DNA of 64,000 bases from Phocaeicola vulgatus ATCC 8482 (GTDB lineage Bacteria; Bacteroidota; Bacteroidia; Bacteroidales; Bacteroidaceae), in the NCBI RefSeq assembly GCF_000012825.1, contig NC_009614.1, forward strand, positions 2,852,001-2,916,000, given 5' to 3'. Shown piece after piece: positions 43,321 to 52,225 of the stretch. A program made the translations under genes and the position numbers. The notes under the pieces are model-generated. The model was not told the origin of the DNA. It searched no databases and saw nothing but the letters and a program-made list of their open reading frames with translations. Every line of letters starts with the position of its first letter. The first letter of the stretch is position 1.

Positions 43321-44463
43321 ATGAGATTGCGGACAGTTGCCAAGTTGGGTATGGTGCTATCAGTGGTATTGTTTTGTACGGCTGTGGGCTTTTACGGCTT
43401 TGCTAAATTAAGCCTGACGGATAAGAGTCGTGAGATCAATCTCTTCTCACTTGTACCGGCTGATTGCATCGGTGTGTTGGAGAGTGATAATATTAATTAT
43501 TTTCTGAATGAATTTCCTCAATTGAACTATTCTGAAGAACTGGGTAATTTCCAGTTTCCCGGTTTGTTTAATTATGTGTTGGGAGGTTTGAACGAATATA
43601 CCACTAACACTGCTCATGGTCTGAGCAGTAAGATGAGCCGGGTGGTGGTCAGTTTCCATTCTCCGGGTACTCCGCGTGACCAGGTGGTATATTTCCGTAT
43701 GGGGGCTGATGATAAGGAAACATTGGGAGATATGTTGTTAGAGAGAACTCCGGGAAGTTTTTCACCTAAAAAAGAGAAATACAGAGGAAAAACTATAGCA
43801 GTCTATCCATTGGGCAATAATGATTTTCTAGCTGTCTATAGCGAGGCGGGATTCTATGTGGTGAGTTATCAGAAGAGTTTGATAGAGAAAGTGATTGATG
43901 CGCGTGAGGATGAAGAGAAAGCATTGAGTAATGATCCCGTGTTTGCCAAAGCGATGCAGAAAAAGAAAACGCATAACTTCCTGACTTTATACGGACGTAC
44001 ACCGTCTATGCCTTTCTTGCAGGATAACAGTGGCTGTTGGAGTGAGTTTGACTTTCACATGAACAGTGATGTGGTGTACCTCACCGGAGATACTTTTATG
44101 CCTGATTCATGCGGCTGTGTGAACCAGATGGCCAAAAAATTGAAGAATATTCCGGATATAAGGGAAGATAGTTTGATTATTTCTGCTGATAAAGATTCCA
44201 TGGCAAATTATATGGAAGAGGCCTACGAAAGAAATAGCAGGACATTGTTCAATGAATGTGTAGCCAATCTTTCACGTGATGCAGCCTTTATGCTTGTGGC
44301 GGACATGAACAAGATTTCCCGCAACCCGGAACGTTTCGAGCCTTATTTGCCGGCATTTCTGTTGGAGAATGCTCCTTTATTCCATTCGTTTATTCTTTCA
44401 ACCCAATTGTCGGTTGTGAACGACCGGCTTTCCCATATCATGGTACTGACATATAAGGATTAG
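43321..44463 (+). CDS. membrane-anchored hypothetical protein (DUF3352-like)
   Basis: 380 residues of unknown function. One N-terminal helix (about 8-28, LGMVLSVVLFCTAVGFYGFA) acts as a membrane anchor; the rest is predicted to be periplasmic and soluble. The line NLFSLVPADCIGVLESDN opens a pattern typical of DUF3352-type proteins, in which a SVVPADA-like motif precedes repeated alpha/beta units. Four Cys are present in the second half (GCWSEFDF, SCGCVN, NECVANL). It has its own promoter and ends four bases inside the convergent MFS gene. No neighbour suggests a role. Confidence 0.75.
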   Translation: MRLRTVAKLGMVLSVVLFCTAVGFYGFAKLSLTDKSREINLFSLVPADCIGVLESDNINYFLNEFPQLNYSEELGNFQFPGLFNYVLGGLNEYTTNTAHGLSSKMSRVVVSFHSPGTPRDQVVYFRMGADDKETLGDMLLERTPGSFSPKKEKYRGKTIAVYPLGNNDFLAVYSEAGFYVVSYQKSLIEKVIDAREDEEKALSNDPVFAKAMQKKKTHNFLTLYGRTPSMPFLQDNSGCWSEFDFHMNSDVVYLTGDTFMPDSCGCVNQMAKKLKNIPDIREDSLIISADKDSMANYMEEAYERNSRTLFNECVANLSRDAAFMLVADMNKISRNPERFEPYLPAFLLENAPLFHSFILSTQLSVVNDRLSHIMVLTYKD

Positions 44464-45656
44464 CGCAACTTATGTCGGTGGAAGTGGGGAGCCACTTTGC
44501 TTCTAAAATAAAATAACGAAATAACAGTGAGTGCGGCTCCGAATAGATAGGCCATCTTGAAGGTGGCTATTTCTGCTATATATCCGCCCAATAACATGCC
44601 GGCGCCTATACCTACATCCCACGAAGTCAAGTAGGTACTGGTTGCCGTACCACGCTGGTTGTTGGGGGCCAAGTTCACAAACAGCGTGTTATAGGCAGGG
44701 AACATGGTTCCAAACCCAATACCTAGTAAAAGAGCTATGGTGAACAGAAAATAAGTGGTCCATTGCAGACTCCATGTTGTCAGCCATCCGCATGAACTCA
44801 AACCGAAGAAACAGAAGCAGACCAGATACAGGCCGGCTTCAATAACTTGAGTAACCATTCCCCGGTCTACCAGGCGTCCGGAGAAAAGACGGGAAACTGC
44901 CATTCCCAACGCCATGAAGGTGAAGAAGAAACCGGTGGATGACTGGATACCTATTTGCTTGGCATACATTGCAACGTAATTGGTGGTCATGCCATAAGGG
45001 ATGGATAGTAATAACAGACTGAAACCTGCCGGTATTCCTTTAAGCAAAATAAAGCGGTCCAATGATATCGGTTCTCGTTTTACAGGAGGTTTGTAGGTGG
45101 TCTTTACCAATGAGGCGCATAGAAATCCTATCAGGCAGGAACCTAATGAGCAACAGAAGATAAGCGTATAGTCTGCTCCTGCATCATGTAGGAAGAGTCC
45201 GGTCATCGGTCCGATGGACATGGCTATATTGTTTGCCAGCCCATAATATCCTAATCCTTCCCCACGACGTGAAGAAGGCATGATATCAATGACAATGGTA
45301 TTTCCGCTGACTGTCACCATGCCGAATGATACTCCGTGTATAATGCGGAATAAAATAAATAAGGTTAGTGTTCCTGCAATGAGATATCCTCCGAAGATGG
45401 CGGTAAAAGTGAAATAAGCCAACAGATAAAGTGGTTTGCGGGCAAATGTATCTAACAGATAGCCGGAAAAGGGGCGTATGCACAGGGCGGCAATGGTGTA
45501 ACAGGAAAGTACGGCCCCTATGGTTGTTTTGTTGGCGTCAAAAACTTCTGCCAGATAGAAAGGCAATACAGGCATCAGTAACCAGAATCCAAAGAATAAT
45601 AGAAAATTGGCTGCCAGTATTTCTATATAATTTTTGGTAATCAGCTTGTCCTTCAT
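44460..45656 (-). CDS. MFS-family transporter
   Basis: 398 residues from the ATG at 45656 (a TTG two codons upstream is less likely). Twelve hydrophobic segments in two halves. The loop after helix 2 carries the MFS signature region (GYLLDTFARKPLYLL), and GRLVDRGMVTQV is the equivalent in the second half. This subgroup resembles drug-efflux and arabinose-efflux-permease-like exporters. Substrate unknown. The 3' end overlaps the convergent hypothetical gene by four bases, without a terminator hairpin. It lies downstream of pheS on the same strand across a repeat-containing gap. Confidence 0.88.
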   Translation of the reverse strand: MKDKLITKNYIEILAANFLLFFGFWLLMPVLPFYLAEVFDANKTTIGAVLSCYTIAALCIRPFSGYLLDTFARKPLYLLAYFTFTAIFGGYLIAGTLTLFILFRIIHGVSFGMVTVSGNTIVIDIMPSSRRGEGLGYYGLANNIAMSIGPMTGLFLHDAGADYTLIFCCSLGSCLIGFLCASLVKTTYKPPVKREPISLDRFILLKGIPAGFSLLLLSIPYGMTTNYVAMYAKQIGIQSSTGFFFTFMALGMAVSRLFSGRLVDRGMVTQVIEAGLYLVCFCFFGLSSCGWLTTWSLQWTTYFLFTIALLLGIGFGTMFPAYNTLFVNLAPNNQRGTATSTYLTSWDVGIGAGMLLGGYIAEIATFKMAYLFGAALTVISLFYFRSKVAPHFHRHKLR

Positions 45657-45660
45657 AAGC

Positions 45661-45783
45661 AATAATGTGCTAATATGTCAATGTATCAATATGCTAATGT
45701 GGCAATATGTTAATATGCCAATTGACCGCGTTCTATTCCGCATGGCAATTGGCATATCAGCACATGGTCACATTGACACATTA
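45661..45783. repeat. dispersed repeat element with inverted symmetry (copy 1)
   Basis: Built from short units such as CTAATATGTCAAT, CTAATGTGGCAAT and TTAATATGCCAATTG, with a perfect 12-base inverted pair ATATGCCAATTG (45713-45724)/CAATTGGCATAT (45746-45757). A related element lies at 54441-54537. It fills the gap between pheS and the MFS gene. Confidence 0.65.
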
Positions 45784-46818
45784 TTAATTGGCTGCTTCGA
45801 ATTCTTTCAGGAAGCGGGTATCGTTTTCAGAGAATAATCGTAAGTCGTTTACACGATATTTCAAGTTGGTAATGCGTTCAATACCCATACCTAGCGCATA
45901 GCCTGAGTAAACTTTGCTGTCAATGCCGTTGGCTTCCAATACATTCGGATCCACCATACCACATCCCAGAATTTCCACCCAGCCTGTGCCTTTACAGAAC
46001 GGACAACCTTTTCCGCCGCAAATATTACAACTGATATCCATTTCGGCACTTGGTTCGGTGAACGGGAAATAGGACGGACGCAGACGGATTTGAGTATCTT
46101 CGCCGAACATTTCTTTGGCAAACAACAGCAATACCTGCTTCAAATCAGTGAATGATACATTCTTGTCAATGTAGAGTGCTTCCACTTGATGGAAGAATGC
46201 ATGGGCACGATAACTGATCGCTTCATTGCGGTATACACGTCCCGGACAGATGATGCGGATAGGAGGTTGCGAATGTTCCATAGCTCTTGCCTGTACGGAA
46301 GAGGTGTGAGTGCGAAGTACGATGTTCTTTTTCACATCTTCCTGATTGGCTTCGATGAAGAAAGTATCTTGCATATCACGTGCAGGATGGTCTTCGGCAA
46401 AATTCATGGCAGTGAATACGTGCAAGTCGTCTTCTATTTCGGGACCGTCGGCAATACTGAAGCCCAGCCGATGGAATATATCAATGATTTCATTCTTTAC
46501 AATGCTCAGCGGGTGACGTGTTCCCAGTTCGATGGGATAAGCCGTACGGGTAAGATCCATTTCGGCTGCGCTGTTATCTTGGGTTTCGAAAGCTTCTTTC
46601 AATGAGGCGATACGCTCCTGAGCCTTGTTCTTCAGCTCGTTCAGTTTCATACCCACCTCTTTTTTCTGCTCGGCAGGTACGTTGCGGAAGTCTGCCATCA
46701 ACTCATTAATCGCTCCTTTTTTGCTAAGATATTTAATGCGCAAGGCTTCCAATTCTTCCGCATTGGCTGCTTGCAAGCCTTCAATTTCCTGAAGTAATTG
46801 TTCTATTTTAGCTAACAT
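45784..46818 (-). CDS. pheS: phenylalanine--tRNA ligase alpha subunit
   Basis: Catalytic subunit of the alpha2-beta2 synthetase that charges tRNA-Phe. 344 residues from the ATG at 46818, chosen because an upstream in-frame start would overlap the -7 element at 46846-46853. N-terminal coiled coil (about 1-80) binds tRNA. Class II motifs follow: HPLSIVKNEIIDIF (motif 1 region), FHQVEALYIDKNVSFTDLK and RPSYFPFTEPSAEMDI (motif 2 region), then GYALGMGIERITNLKY (motif 3). A CNICGGKGCPFCKGTGW cysteine cluster of zinc-ribbon type is inserted near 270. The beta subunit gene pheT is not in the window, as usual in Bacteroides. Confidence 0.97.
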   Translation of the reverse strand: MLAKIEQLLQEIEGLQAANAEELEALRIKYLSKKGAINELMADFRNVPAEQKKEVGMKLNELKNKAQERIASLKEAFETQDNSAAEMDLTRTAYPIELGTRHPLSIVKNEIIDIFHRLGFSIADGPEIEDDLHVFTAMNFAEDHPARDMQDTFFIEANQEDVKKNIVLRTHTSSVQARAMEHSQPPIRIICPGRVYRNEAISYRAHAFFHQVEALYIDKNVSFTDLKQVLLLFAKEMFGEDTQIRLRPSYFPFTEPSAEMDISCNICGGKGCPFCKGTGWVEILGCGMVDPNVLEANGIDSKVYSGYALGMGIERITNLKYRVNDLRLFSENDTRFLKEFEAAN

Positions 46819-46845
46819 AGTTTCTTCTTTATTTTTTAATGACCG

Positions 46846-46853
46846 CAAAGTTA
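46846..46853 (-). promoter_or_regulatory. -7 promoter element for pheS
   Basis: TAACTTTG on the minus strand, 27 bases before the pheS ATG at 46818. Confidence 0.6.
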
Positions 46854-46872
46854 GCGAATTAAACCCATATAT

Positions 46873-46904
46873 TTTGCTGAAAACTAAAAAAAACGATATT
46901 TTTG
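46873..46904 (+). promoter_or_regulatory. promoter of the DUF4348-like lipoprotein gene
   Basis: TTTG (46873-46876), 20 bases, TATTTTTG (46897-46904); start codon at 46930. Back to back with the pheS promoter. Confidence 0.8.
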
Positions 46905-46929
46905 CATCGATTTTTTCTAAATATAGAAA

Positions 46930-47790
46930 ATGAGAAAACTAATAATCGGAGTTTGTCTGCTTATGCTGATAAGCTCCTGTGGAGGTGGAAAAAAGAAAAT
47001 GGACCCCTTCGAGACGCTTACTGAGGAGATTGATTCGCTGACTGCACCCCCGGACACAACAGAAGCGATGGCTGCGGTAGAGGAAGAACCAATGGTTCCC
47101 GCTACGGCCGACGAAAGTTTTGCCGACTTTTTCTACAATTTTGCCAGTGATGAAAAGTTACAATTGTCACGCATCGTGTTCCCTTTGCCGTATTATACAA
47201 TGGAAAAGAAAGAGCACATTGAAAAGGACCAATGGAAACACGATCCTTTATTCAGCCGGCAAGATGCCTATACAGTTCTGTTCGATAAGGCGGAAGATAT
47301 GGAAATGGAGAAAGATACGGGGCTTACCAGTGTCAAGATAGAATGGATTTACTTGAAGAAGGGAAAAATCAAGCGGTACTATTTTGAGCGTCTGAAGGGG
47401 CTGTGGAAACTGGAAGCCATAGATTTCGCGGATATGCCGAGAGAGGATACCGGTAAGGAGGACTTCTTTGAGTTTTATGAACGTTTTGCCAATGATTCGG
47501 TTTTCCAGTTGTCACGTTTGCACGAACCGTTGAAGTTTGTGACTGCTGATCCCGAAGACGAGTTTCAGATACTGGAAACGACTTTGGAGGCCGGACAATG
47601 GTTCGCATTCCAGCCTGTGTTGCCTCGTGAGAATCTGACTAATGTGAACTATGGCCAGAACGAGAATGTGCATTCCAATACGAAAGTGATTGAAATGAAA
47701 GGTTTTGGCAATGGATTTAATAATACGCTCTATTTTGAACGGCGGCACGGTCTATGGAAACTGATGCAGTTTGAGGATCTGAGCGATTGA
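46930..47790 (+). CDS. lipoprotein with duplicated DUF4348-like domain
   Basis: 286 residues, lipoprotein signal (LISSCGG, Cys17) and an acidic, Pro-rich linker (about 25-60). Two copies of a domain of about 110 residues follow: SFADFFYNFASDEKLQLSR to RYYFERLKGLWKLEAIDF, and DFFEFYERFANDSVFQLSR to TLYFERRHGLWKLMQFED. The repeated FF-F-DxxFQLSR and YFERxxGLWKL motifs make the internal duplication clear. Function unknown. murB starts 11 bases downstream and the MBL-fold gene after that, so it probably shares a transcript with cell-wall gene murB. Confidence 0.82.
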   Translation: MRKLIIGVCLLMLISSCGGGKKKMDPFETLTEEIDSLTAPPDTTEAMAAVEEEPMVPATADESFADFFYNFASDEKLQLSRIVFPLPYYTMEKKEHIEKDQWKHDPLFSRQDAYTVLFDKAEDMEMEKDTGLTSVKIEWIYLKKGKIKRYYFERLKGLWKLEAIDFADMPREDTGKEDFFEFYERFANDSVFQLSRLHEPLKFVTADPEDEFQILETTLEAGQWFAFQPVLPRENLTNVNYGQNENVHSNTKVIEMKGFGNGFNNTLYFERRHGLWKLMQFEDLSD

Positions 47791-47801
47791 TTTGATTGTA
47801 A

Positions 47802-48815
47802 ATGAAGGAAATAAAAGACTATTCTCTGTTGCCTCATAATACATTTGGTATGGATGTGAAGGCATCTTTGTTTGTGGAATATGAATCGGTGACAGAGCTG
47901 CAATCCATCTTGTCGGATAAAAACCTGATGGCCGGTAACTGGTTGCATATCGGCGGAGGAAGCAATTTGCTTTTTAAAGGTGATTATGCAGGGACTGTCC
48001 TGCATTCGGCTATCCGGGGGTATGAGGTGGTTGCTGAAAACGAACAGGAAATAGAGGTAAGGGCAGGAGCCGGTGAGGTGTGGGATGATTTTGTGGCATA
48101 TACCGTGAAGAACAGTTGGTATGGTGCTGAAAATCTGTCATTGATTCCCGGTGAAGTGGGTGCTTCTGCCGTTCAGAATATCGGTGCGTATGGTGTTGAG
48201 GCAAAAGATTTGATTGTAAGTGTGGAAACCGTCGAGGTGGAAACCGGCAGGAAACGGATTTTTACCAAAGAGGAATGCCGTTATGCTTATCGTGAAAGCA
48301 TTTTCAAGAAAGATTTGAAAGGTAAATATATAGTGACTTACGTCACTTATCGTTTAAGTAAGCAGCCGGTTTTTAATCTGGAGTATGGAAATGTGCGTGG
48401 CGAATTGGAAAAGCGAGGAGGTGAGGTGGCATTGGAGAATGTAAGGAAGGTGATTATTGCCGTGCGTGAAGCCAAGTTGCCCGATCCCCGGGTGCAGGGA
48501 AATGCCGGAAGTTTCTTTATGAATCCGATTGTTCCACGCAGGCAGTTTGAAATAGTACAGCAACAGTATCCTGATATGCCACATTATGAAGTGGATGGCA
48601 ATCGGGTGAAGATTCCTGCTGCATGGATGATAGACCGTTGCGGCTGGAAAGGCAAACAAATAGGGCGCGCGGGTGTTCATTCTAAACAGGCGTTGGTCTT
48701 GGTGAACTGTGGAGGCGCTACGGGAGATGAAGTGATTGCTCTTGCCAGACGGATACAGGAGTCTGTGCTTCAAAAGTTCGGGGTAGCTATCTCTCCCGAA
48801 GTGAATTTTATATAA
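47802..48815 (+). CDS. murB: UDP-N-acetylenolpyruvoylglucosamine reductase
   Basis: FAD enzyme that reduces UDP-GlcNAc-enolpyruvate to UDP-MurNAc with NADPH in peptidoglycan synthesis. 337 residues of type I length. FAD-binding region: [11 protein letters not shown] (about 48) and [20 protein letters not shown] (about 112). Catalytic region: [12 protein letters not shown] (with the Tyr/Arg of type I enzymes) and [12 protein letters not shown] with the catalytic Ser (about 235), while the closing acid is in the C-terminal SPEVNFI. All expected residues are present. Cytoplasmic. Confidence 0.97.
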   Translation: MKEIKDYSLLPHNTFGMDVKASLFVEYESVTELQSILSDKNLMAGNWLHIGGGSNLLFKGDYAGTVLHSAIRGYEVVAENEQEIEVRAGAGEVWDDFVAYTVKNSWYGAENLSLIPGEVGASAVQNIGAYGVEAKDLIVSVETVEVETGRKRIFTKEECRYAYRESIFKKDLKGKYIVTYVTYRLSKQPVFNLEYGNVRGELEKRGGEVALENVRKVIIAVREAKLPDPRVQGNAGSFFMNPIVPRRQFEIVQQQYPDMPHYEVDGNRVKIPAAWMIDRCGWKGKQIGRAGVHSKQALVLVNCGGATGDEVIALARRIQESVLQKFGVAISPEVNFI

Positions 48816-48823
48816 AGTATAAT

Positions 48824-49600
48824 ATGAAGATTACAATACTAGGCAGCGGAACGTCTACGGGAGTACCCGAAATAGGGTGCAAATGTCCGGTATGTACCAG
48901 CAGCGATCCCCGGGACAACCGTTTGCGTTGTTCGGGACTGATAGAAACGGAAGGGCTCCGGATTCTGATAGATTGCGGTCCCGATTTCCGTGAACAGATG
49001 ATACGGTTGAACGATTTCAAGCCGTTGGACGGTGTTTTGATTACTCACGAACACTATGACCATGTAGGAGGCTTGGATGATTTGCGTCCTTTCTGTCGTT
49101 TTCGCGATGTGCCGGTTTATGCCGAACAATATACGGCAGAGCGTTTACGCCAGCGTATTCCTTATTGTTTTGCCGAACATCTTTATCCGGGAGTTCCCCG
49201 TATTACATTAGAGGAAATTGTTCCCGATTCTCCTTTTATTATCGGCAATCCCGAAGGAAACAAAGTAGAGGTGACACCTCTTCGGGTAATGCATGGCAAA
49301 CTGTCCATTTTGGGATACCGTATCGGCCGGATGGCATGGATTACCGATATGTTGACGATGCCTGGGGCTGAATATGATTTGCTGCAAGGACTGGATGTGT
49401 TGGTAATGAATGCATTGCGTCCTCAGCCTCACCATACCCACCAGAATTTGAAGGAGGCTTTGGACAATGCACAAAGAATAGGAGCCGGGGAAACCTATTT
49501 TATTCACATGAGTCATCATATAGGATTACATGCTGATGCTGAACGGTTATTGCCGCCGCATGTGCATTTTGCATACGATGGAATGAAAATTTGTTTATAA
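48824..49600 (+). CDS. PhnP-like metallo-beta-lactamase-fold hydrolase
   Basis: 258 residues of the MBL-fold PhnP/phosphodiesterase-like group. It opens with MKITILGSGTSTGVPEIGC and a CKCPVC motif (about 19-24), a zinc-binding feature seen in PhnP relatives. The metal motif THEHYDHVGGLDDL (about 74) supplies HxHxDH ligands; IDCGPDF, AWITDM and FIHMSHHIG supply the later ligands. PhnP opens cyclic ribose phosphates in phosphonate use, but no phn genes are near, and related Bacteroides proteins are of unknown substrate. It starts 8 bases after murB and its end overlaps convergent nth by 6 bases. Confidence 0.85.
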   Translation: MKITILGSGTSTGVPEIGCKCPVCTSSDPRDNRLRCSGLIETEGLRILIDCGPDFREQMIRLNDFKPLDGVLITHEHYDHVGGLDDLRPFCRFRDVPVYAEQYTAERLRQRIPYCFAEHLYPGVPRITLEEIVPDSPFIIGNPEGNKVEVTPLRVMHGKLSILGYRIGRMAWITDMLTMPGAEYDLLQGLDVLVMNALRPQPHHTHQNLKEALDNAQRIGAGETYFIHMSHHIGLHADAERLLPPHVHFAYDGMKICL

Positions 49601-50239
49601 AGCCGGCTTCAACGAATACCGGCACAATCCGTTCAACCCGCATTCCGAACATTTCGGTGTCCGTGCCACACAAACATATCTTCCGTGTAAAATAAGCCAA
49701 TGATGTGCGGTGGGCACAATCTCCTTCGGAATATATTTCATCAGATATTTCTCGGTAGCCAGCGGTGTGGTGCAGGTTTGAGGAACCAGCCCGATGCGGT
49801 GGCTCACGCGGAACACATGTGTATCTACCGCCATGGCCGCTTTATTGAATACTACACTTTGGATGACGTTGGCTGTCTTGCGTCCCACTCCCGGCAGTTT
49901 GACCAGTTCTTCCAATGTTCCCGGTACTTCGCTATGAAAATCTTTCACCAGCATTTGCGCCATGCCCACCAGGTGTTTTGCCTTGTTGTTGGGATAACTT
50001 ACACTCCGTATGTATTCATAAATCACTTCCGGCGTCGAAGCGGCCAATGCCTCAGGAGTCGGGAAATCCCGGTAAAGAGGAGGGGTGATCATATTTACCC
50101 GTTTGTCCGTGCATTGTGCACTCAGGATAACAGCTATCAATAACTCGAATGGGTTATTGTAATGAAGTTCGGTTTCGGCAACAGGCATCGCTTCTTGAAA
50201 ATAAGCGATCACCTTGTTATAAAGTTCTTGTTTTTTCAT
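49595..50239 (-). CDS. nth: endonuclease III (DNA glycosylase/AP lyase)
   Basis: Removes oxidised pyrimidines and cleaves abasic sites in base-excision repair. 214 residues, standard length. HhH motif LPGVGRKTANVIQSV (about 115-129) contains the catalytic Lys; the catalytic Asp is in AVDTHVFRVSHRIGL. The 4Fe-4S cluster is C-x6-C-x2-C-x5-C in CVARTPKCSECGLNGLC near the C-terminus. Its own -7 element lies at 50261-50268. Ends tail-to-tail with the MBL-fold gene. Confidence 0.97.
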   Translation of the reverse strand: MKKQELYNKVIAYFQEAMPVAETELHYNNPFELLIAVILSAQCTDKRVNMITPPLYRDFPTPEALAASTPEVIYEYIRSVSYPNNKAKHLVGMAQMLVKDFHSEVPGTLEELVKLPGVGRKTANVIQSVVFNKAAMAVDTHVFRVSHRIGLVPQTCTTPLATEKYLMKYIPKEIVPTAHHWLILHGRYVCVARTPKCSECGLNGLCRYSLKPAL

Positions 50240-50260
50240 CTTACCTTCTTTTTTCGGTTA

Positions 50261-50268
50261 CAAATATA
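50261..50268 (-). promoter_or_regulatory. -7 promoter element for nth
   Basis: TATATTTG on the minus strand, 21 bases before the nth ATG; no -33 box seen. Confidence 0.5.
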
Positions 50269-50307
50269 ATTGATAAATCAATAGGGTAGAATTATTCGGG
50301 CAATTCA

Positions 50308-50338
50308 TTTGTTTAGTTGAGTAAACTTCTTATATTTG
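50308..50338 (+). promoter_or_regulatory. consensus promoter of the arginine/citrulline operon; decides the start codon
   Basis: TTTG (50308-50311), 19 bases, TATATTTG (50331-50338). The TTG at 50336 lies in the -7 box, so translation must start at the ATG at 50357. Confidence 0.85.
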
Positions 50339-50356
50339 CATAAATATATTAGATTT

Positions 50357-51277
50357 ATGCAGCTTAACGTAAAGAATGAAACTTCTACATTGAAAGCTGT
50401 GGTGCTTGGACAACCCGGTTCCATAGGGAAGGTCCCCACGCTGGAAGAAACTTATGACGCCAAGTCATACGAGTCCGTATTGCATAACATATACCCCCAT
50501 GAAGAAGATATTTTCAAAGAGATGAGATGCTTTGAAAGCGTATTGTTGAAATATGGGGTACAGGTCTATCGCCCGTGGACACTGGAGAATTGTAATCAGG
50601 TGTTTGCCCGTGATGTGGGGTTTGTGATTGACGACAAGATTATTGTTTCCAACATCATCCCCAACCGGGAGGATGAGAAGGAAGCCTACGAAGTGGTCTA
50701 TAATCAGATAGCTTATAACAAGATTTTCAACCTTCCCGAAAAGGCGCACGTAGAGGGAGGTGATGTGGTGCTTTACAATAATATAGTGTTTGTAGGCCTT
50801 TATACCCAGCCCGATTACCCGCAGATGAAGACGGCACGTACCAACCGGTATGCTTTTTCCTTTCTGAAAGAAATCTGTCCGGGGAAGATATTCATCCCCT
50901 TGGAGCTGAAAAAACATAATACAGATCCACGTGCGGGGATTCTGCATCTGGATTGTACCTTTATGCCGGTAGGGAAAGGGCATGCGATTATTTATAAGGA
51001 CGGATTTATGTATCCTCAGGATTATCATACTCTGCTCGATTTGTTCGGCAGGGAGAATGTATTTGAAATAACGCGGGAAGAGATGTACTATATGAATACG
51101 AATGTCTTTTCCATCTCTCCTGAGGTGGTGGTTTCTGAAAAGAACTTTATCCGCCTGAATACCTTTATGGAAGAGGTATGGGGAATGACGGTAGAGCGTG
51201 TACCTTATTATGAAATATCTAAGATGGGCGGACTGTTGCGCTGCTCCACCTTACCATTAATCCGAGAAAATGACTAA
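50357..51277 (+). CDS. arginine deiminase/amidinotransferase-fold hydrolase
   Basis: 306 residues from the ATG at 50357. Five-bladed alpha/beta-propeller fold of guanidine-modifying enzymes. Catalytic features: FARDVGFVIDD (about 88), HVEGGDVVLYNN with Glu/Asp (about 131), His197 in ILHLDCTFMPVG and the C-terminal nucleophile Cys296 in LLRCSTLPL. Such enzymes hydrolyse arginine to citrulline, dimethylarginine, or agmatine-like compounds. With the CtlX-like paralogue overlapping by 8 bases and rocD next, arginine or citrulline breakdown to ornithine is the best reading. Which of the two uses arginine is not certain from sequence. Confidence 0.85.
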   Translation: MQLNVKNETSTLKAVVLGQPGSIGKVPTLEETYDAKSYESVLHNIYPHEEDIFKEMRCFESVLLKYGVQVYRPWTLENCNQVFARDVGFVIDDKIIVSNIIPNREDEKEAYEVVYNQIAYNKIFNLPEKAHVEGGDVVLYNNIVFVGLYTQPDYPQMKTARTNRYAFSFLKEICPGKIFIPLELKKHNTDPRAGILHLDCTFMPVGKGHAIIYKDGFMYPQDYHTLLDLFGRENVFEITREEMYYMNTNVFSISPEVVVSEKNFIRLNTFMEEVWGMTVERVPYYEISKMGGLLRCSTLPLIREND

Positions 51278-52211
51278 ACAAACAACAAACCACATTTTGA
51301 TGGTGGAACCCGTGGCCTTCGGGTTCAATGAAGAAACAGCGGCCAACAATTATTTCCAGCAGCGGACAGTTGCGGCAGGTGAAACAGTACAAGCTTGTGC
51401 CTTGAAGGAATTTCGGGGCATGGTGGATAAGTTGCGTGCAAACGGCATAGAGGTAATAGCGGTGCAGGATACCCCGATACCTCATACTCCGGATTCCATA
51501 TTTCCGAACAACTGGGTGTCCTTTCACGACGACGGAACGGTGGTGCTGTATCCTATGTTTGCGGAAAACCGCAGGGCGGAAAGACGGGCGGATATCTTGC
51601 AGCGGATAGAGTCGGAGGGGTTCAGCATCCGTCGGAAGGTAGATTATACAGGTTTTGAAGAAGAAAACCGGTTTCTGGAGGGGACCGGGGGAATCATTCT
51701 GGACCGGGTGAACCGTTATGCATACGCGGCTTTGTCGCAAAGGGTGGACGAAGCTTTATTTGGTCGGTTCTGCAAGGAGCAGAATTTTATTCCAGTGTCC
51801 TTTCATGCTTATCAGACTGTAAACGGACAGCGTCTGCCCATTTATCATACCAATGTCATGATGTGTGTGGCGACAGATTATGCGGTCGTTTGTCTGGACA
51901 GCATCGACGACGTGGAAGAGCGTGAGCAGGTTTGTCACGTCTTGCGGCAGACAGGGAAAGAAATCATTGCCATCTCCGAGGAACAGATGCATCACTTTGC
52001 CGGAAATATGCTTCAGGTGGAGAACGGGAAAGGCGCATTGTTTCTAGTGATGTCTCAAAGTGCTTACGATTCGTTGGATGAAGGCCAGTTACAACGGCTG
52101 TCTAAGTATAACGCGTTGCTTCCCATGCCCATCCCTACCATTGAAACGCTGGGAGGAGGAAGTGCCCGTTGCATGATGGCGGAAATATTCTTGAAGAAAG
52201 AAAAACATTAA
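51270..52211 (+). CDS. CtlX-like citrulline-utilisation hydrolase (amidinotransferase fold)
   Basis: 313 residues of a second guanidino/ureido-group-modifying hydrolase. Motifs: [14 protein letters not shown] (about 11), [20 protein letters not shown] (about 70), [11 protein letters not shown] (about 135), catalytic His193 in YHTNVMM and nucleophile Cys301 in [12 protein letters not shown]. This pattern matches the family named for citrulline utilisation in relatives such as Francisella ctlX and is distinct from the arginine deiminase-like gene before it. Overlap of 8 bases with that gene implies coupled translation. rocD starts 14 bases downstream. Confidence 0.85.
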   Translation: MTKQTTNHILMVEPVAFGFNEETAANNYFQQRTVAAGETVQACALKEFRGMVDKLRANGIEVIAVQDTPIPHTPDSIFPNNWVSFHDDGTVVLYPMFAENRRAERRADILQRIESEGFSIRRKVDYTGFEEENRFLEGTGGIILDRVNRYAYAALSQRVDEALFGRFCKEQNFIPVSFHAYQTVNGQRLPIYHTNVMMCVATDYAVVCLDSIDDVEEREQVCHVLRQTGKEIIAISEEQMHHFAGNMLQVENGKGALFLVMSQSAYDSLDEGQLQRLSKYNALLPMPIPTIETLGGGSARCMMAEIFLKKEKH

Positions 52212-52225
52212 ATAATAAAAAGCTT

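Noticed and set aside
46186..46605. 139-codon open frame on the plus strand
   Set aside because: Antisense to pheS, without domain or promoter.
50336..50356. TTG start extending the arginine deiminase-like protein
   Set aside because: It is part of the TATATTTG -7 box of a full-consensus promoter; the ATG at 50357 is the first usable start.
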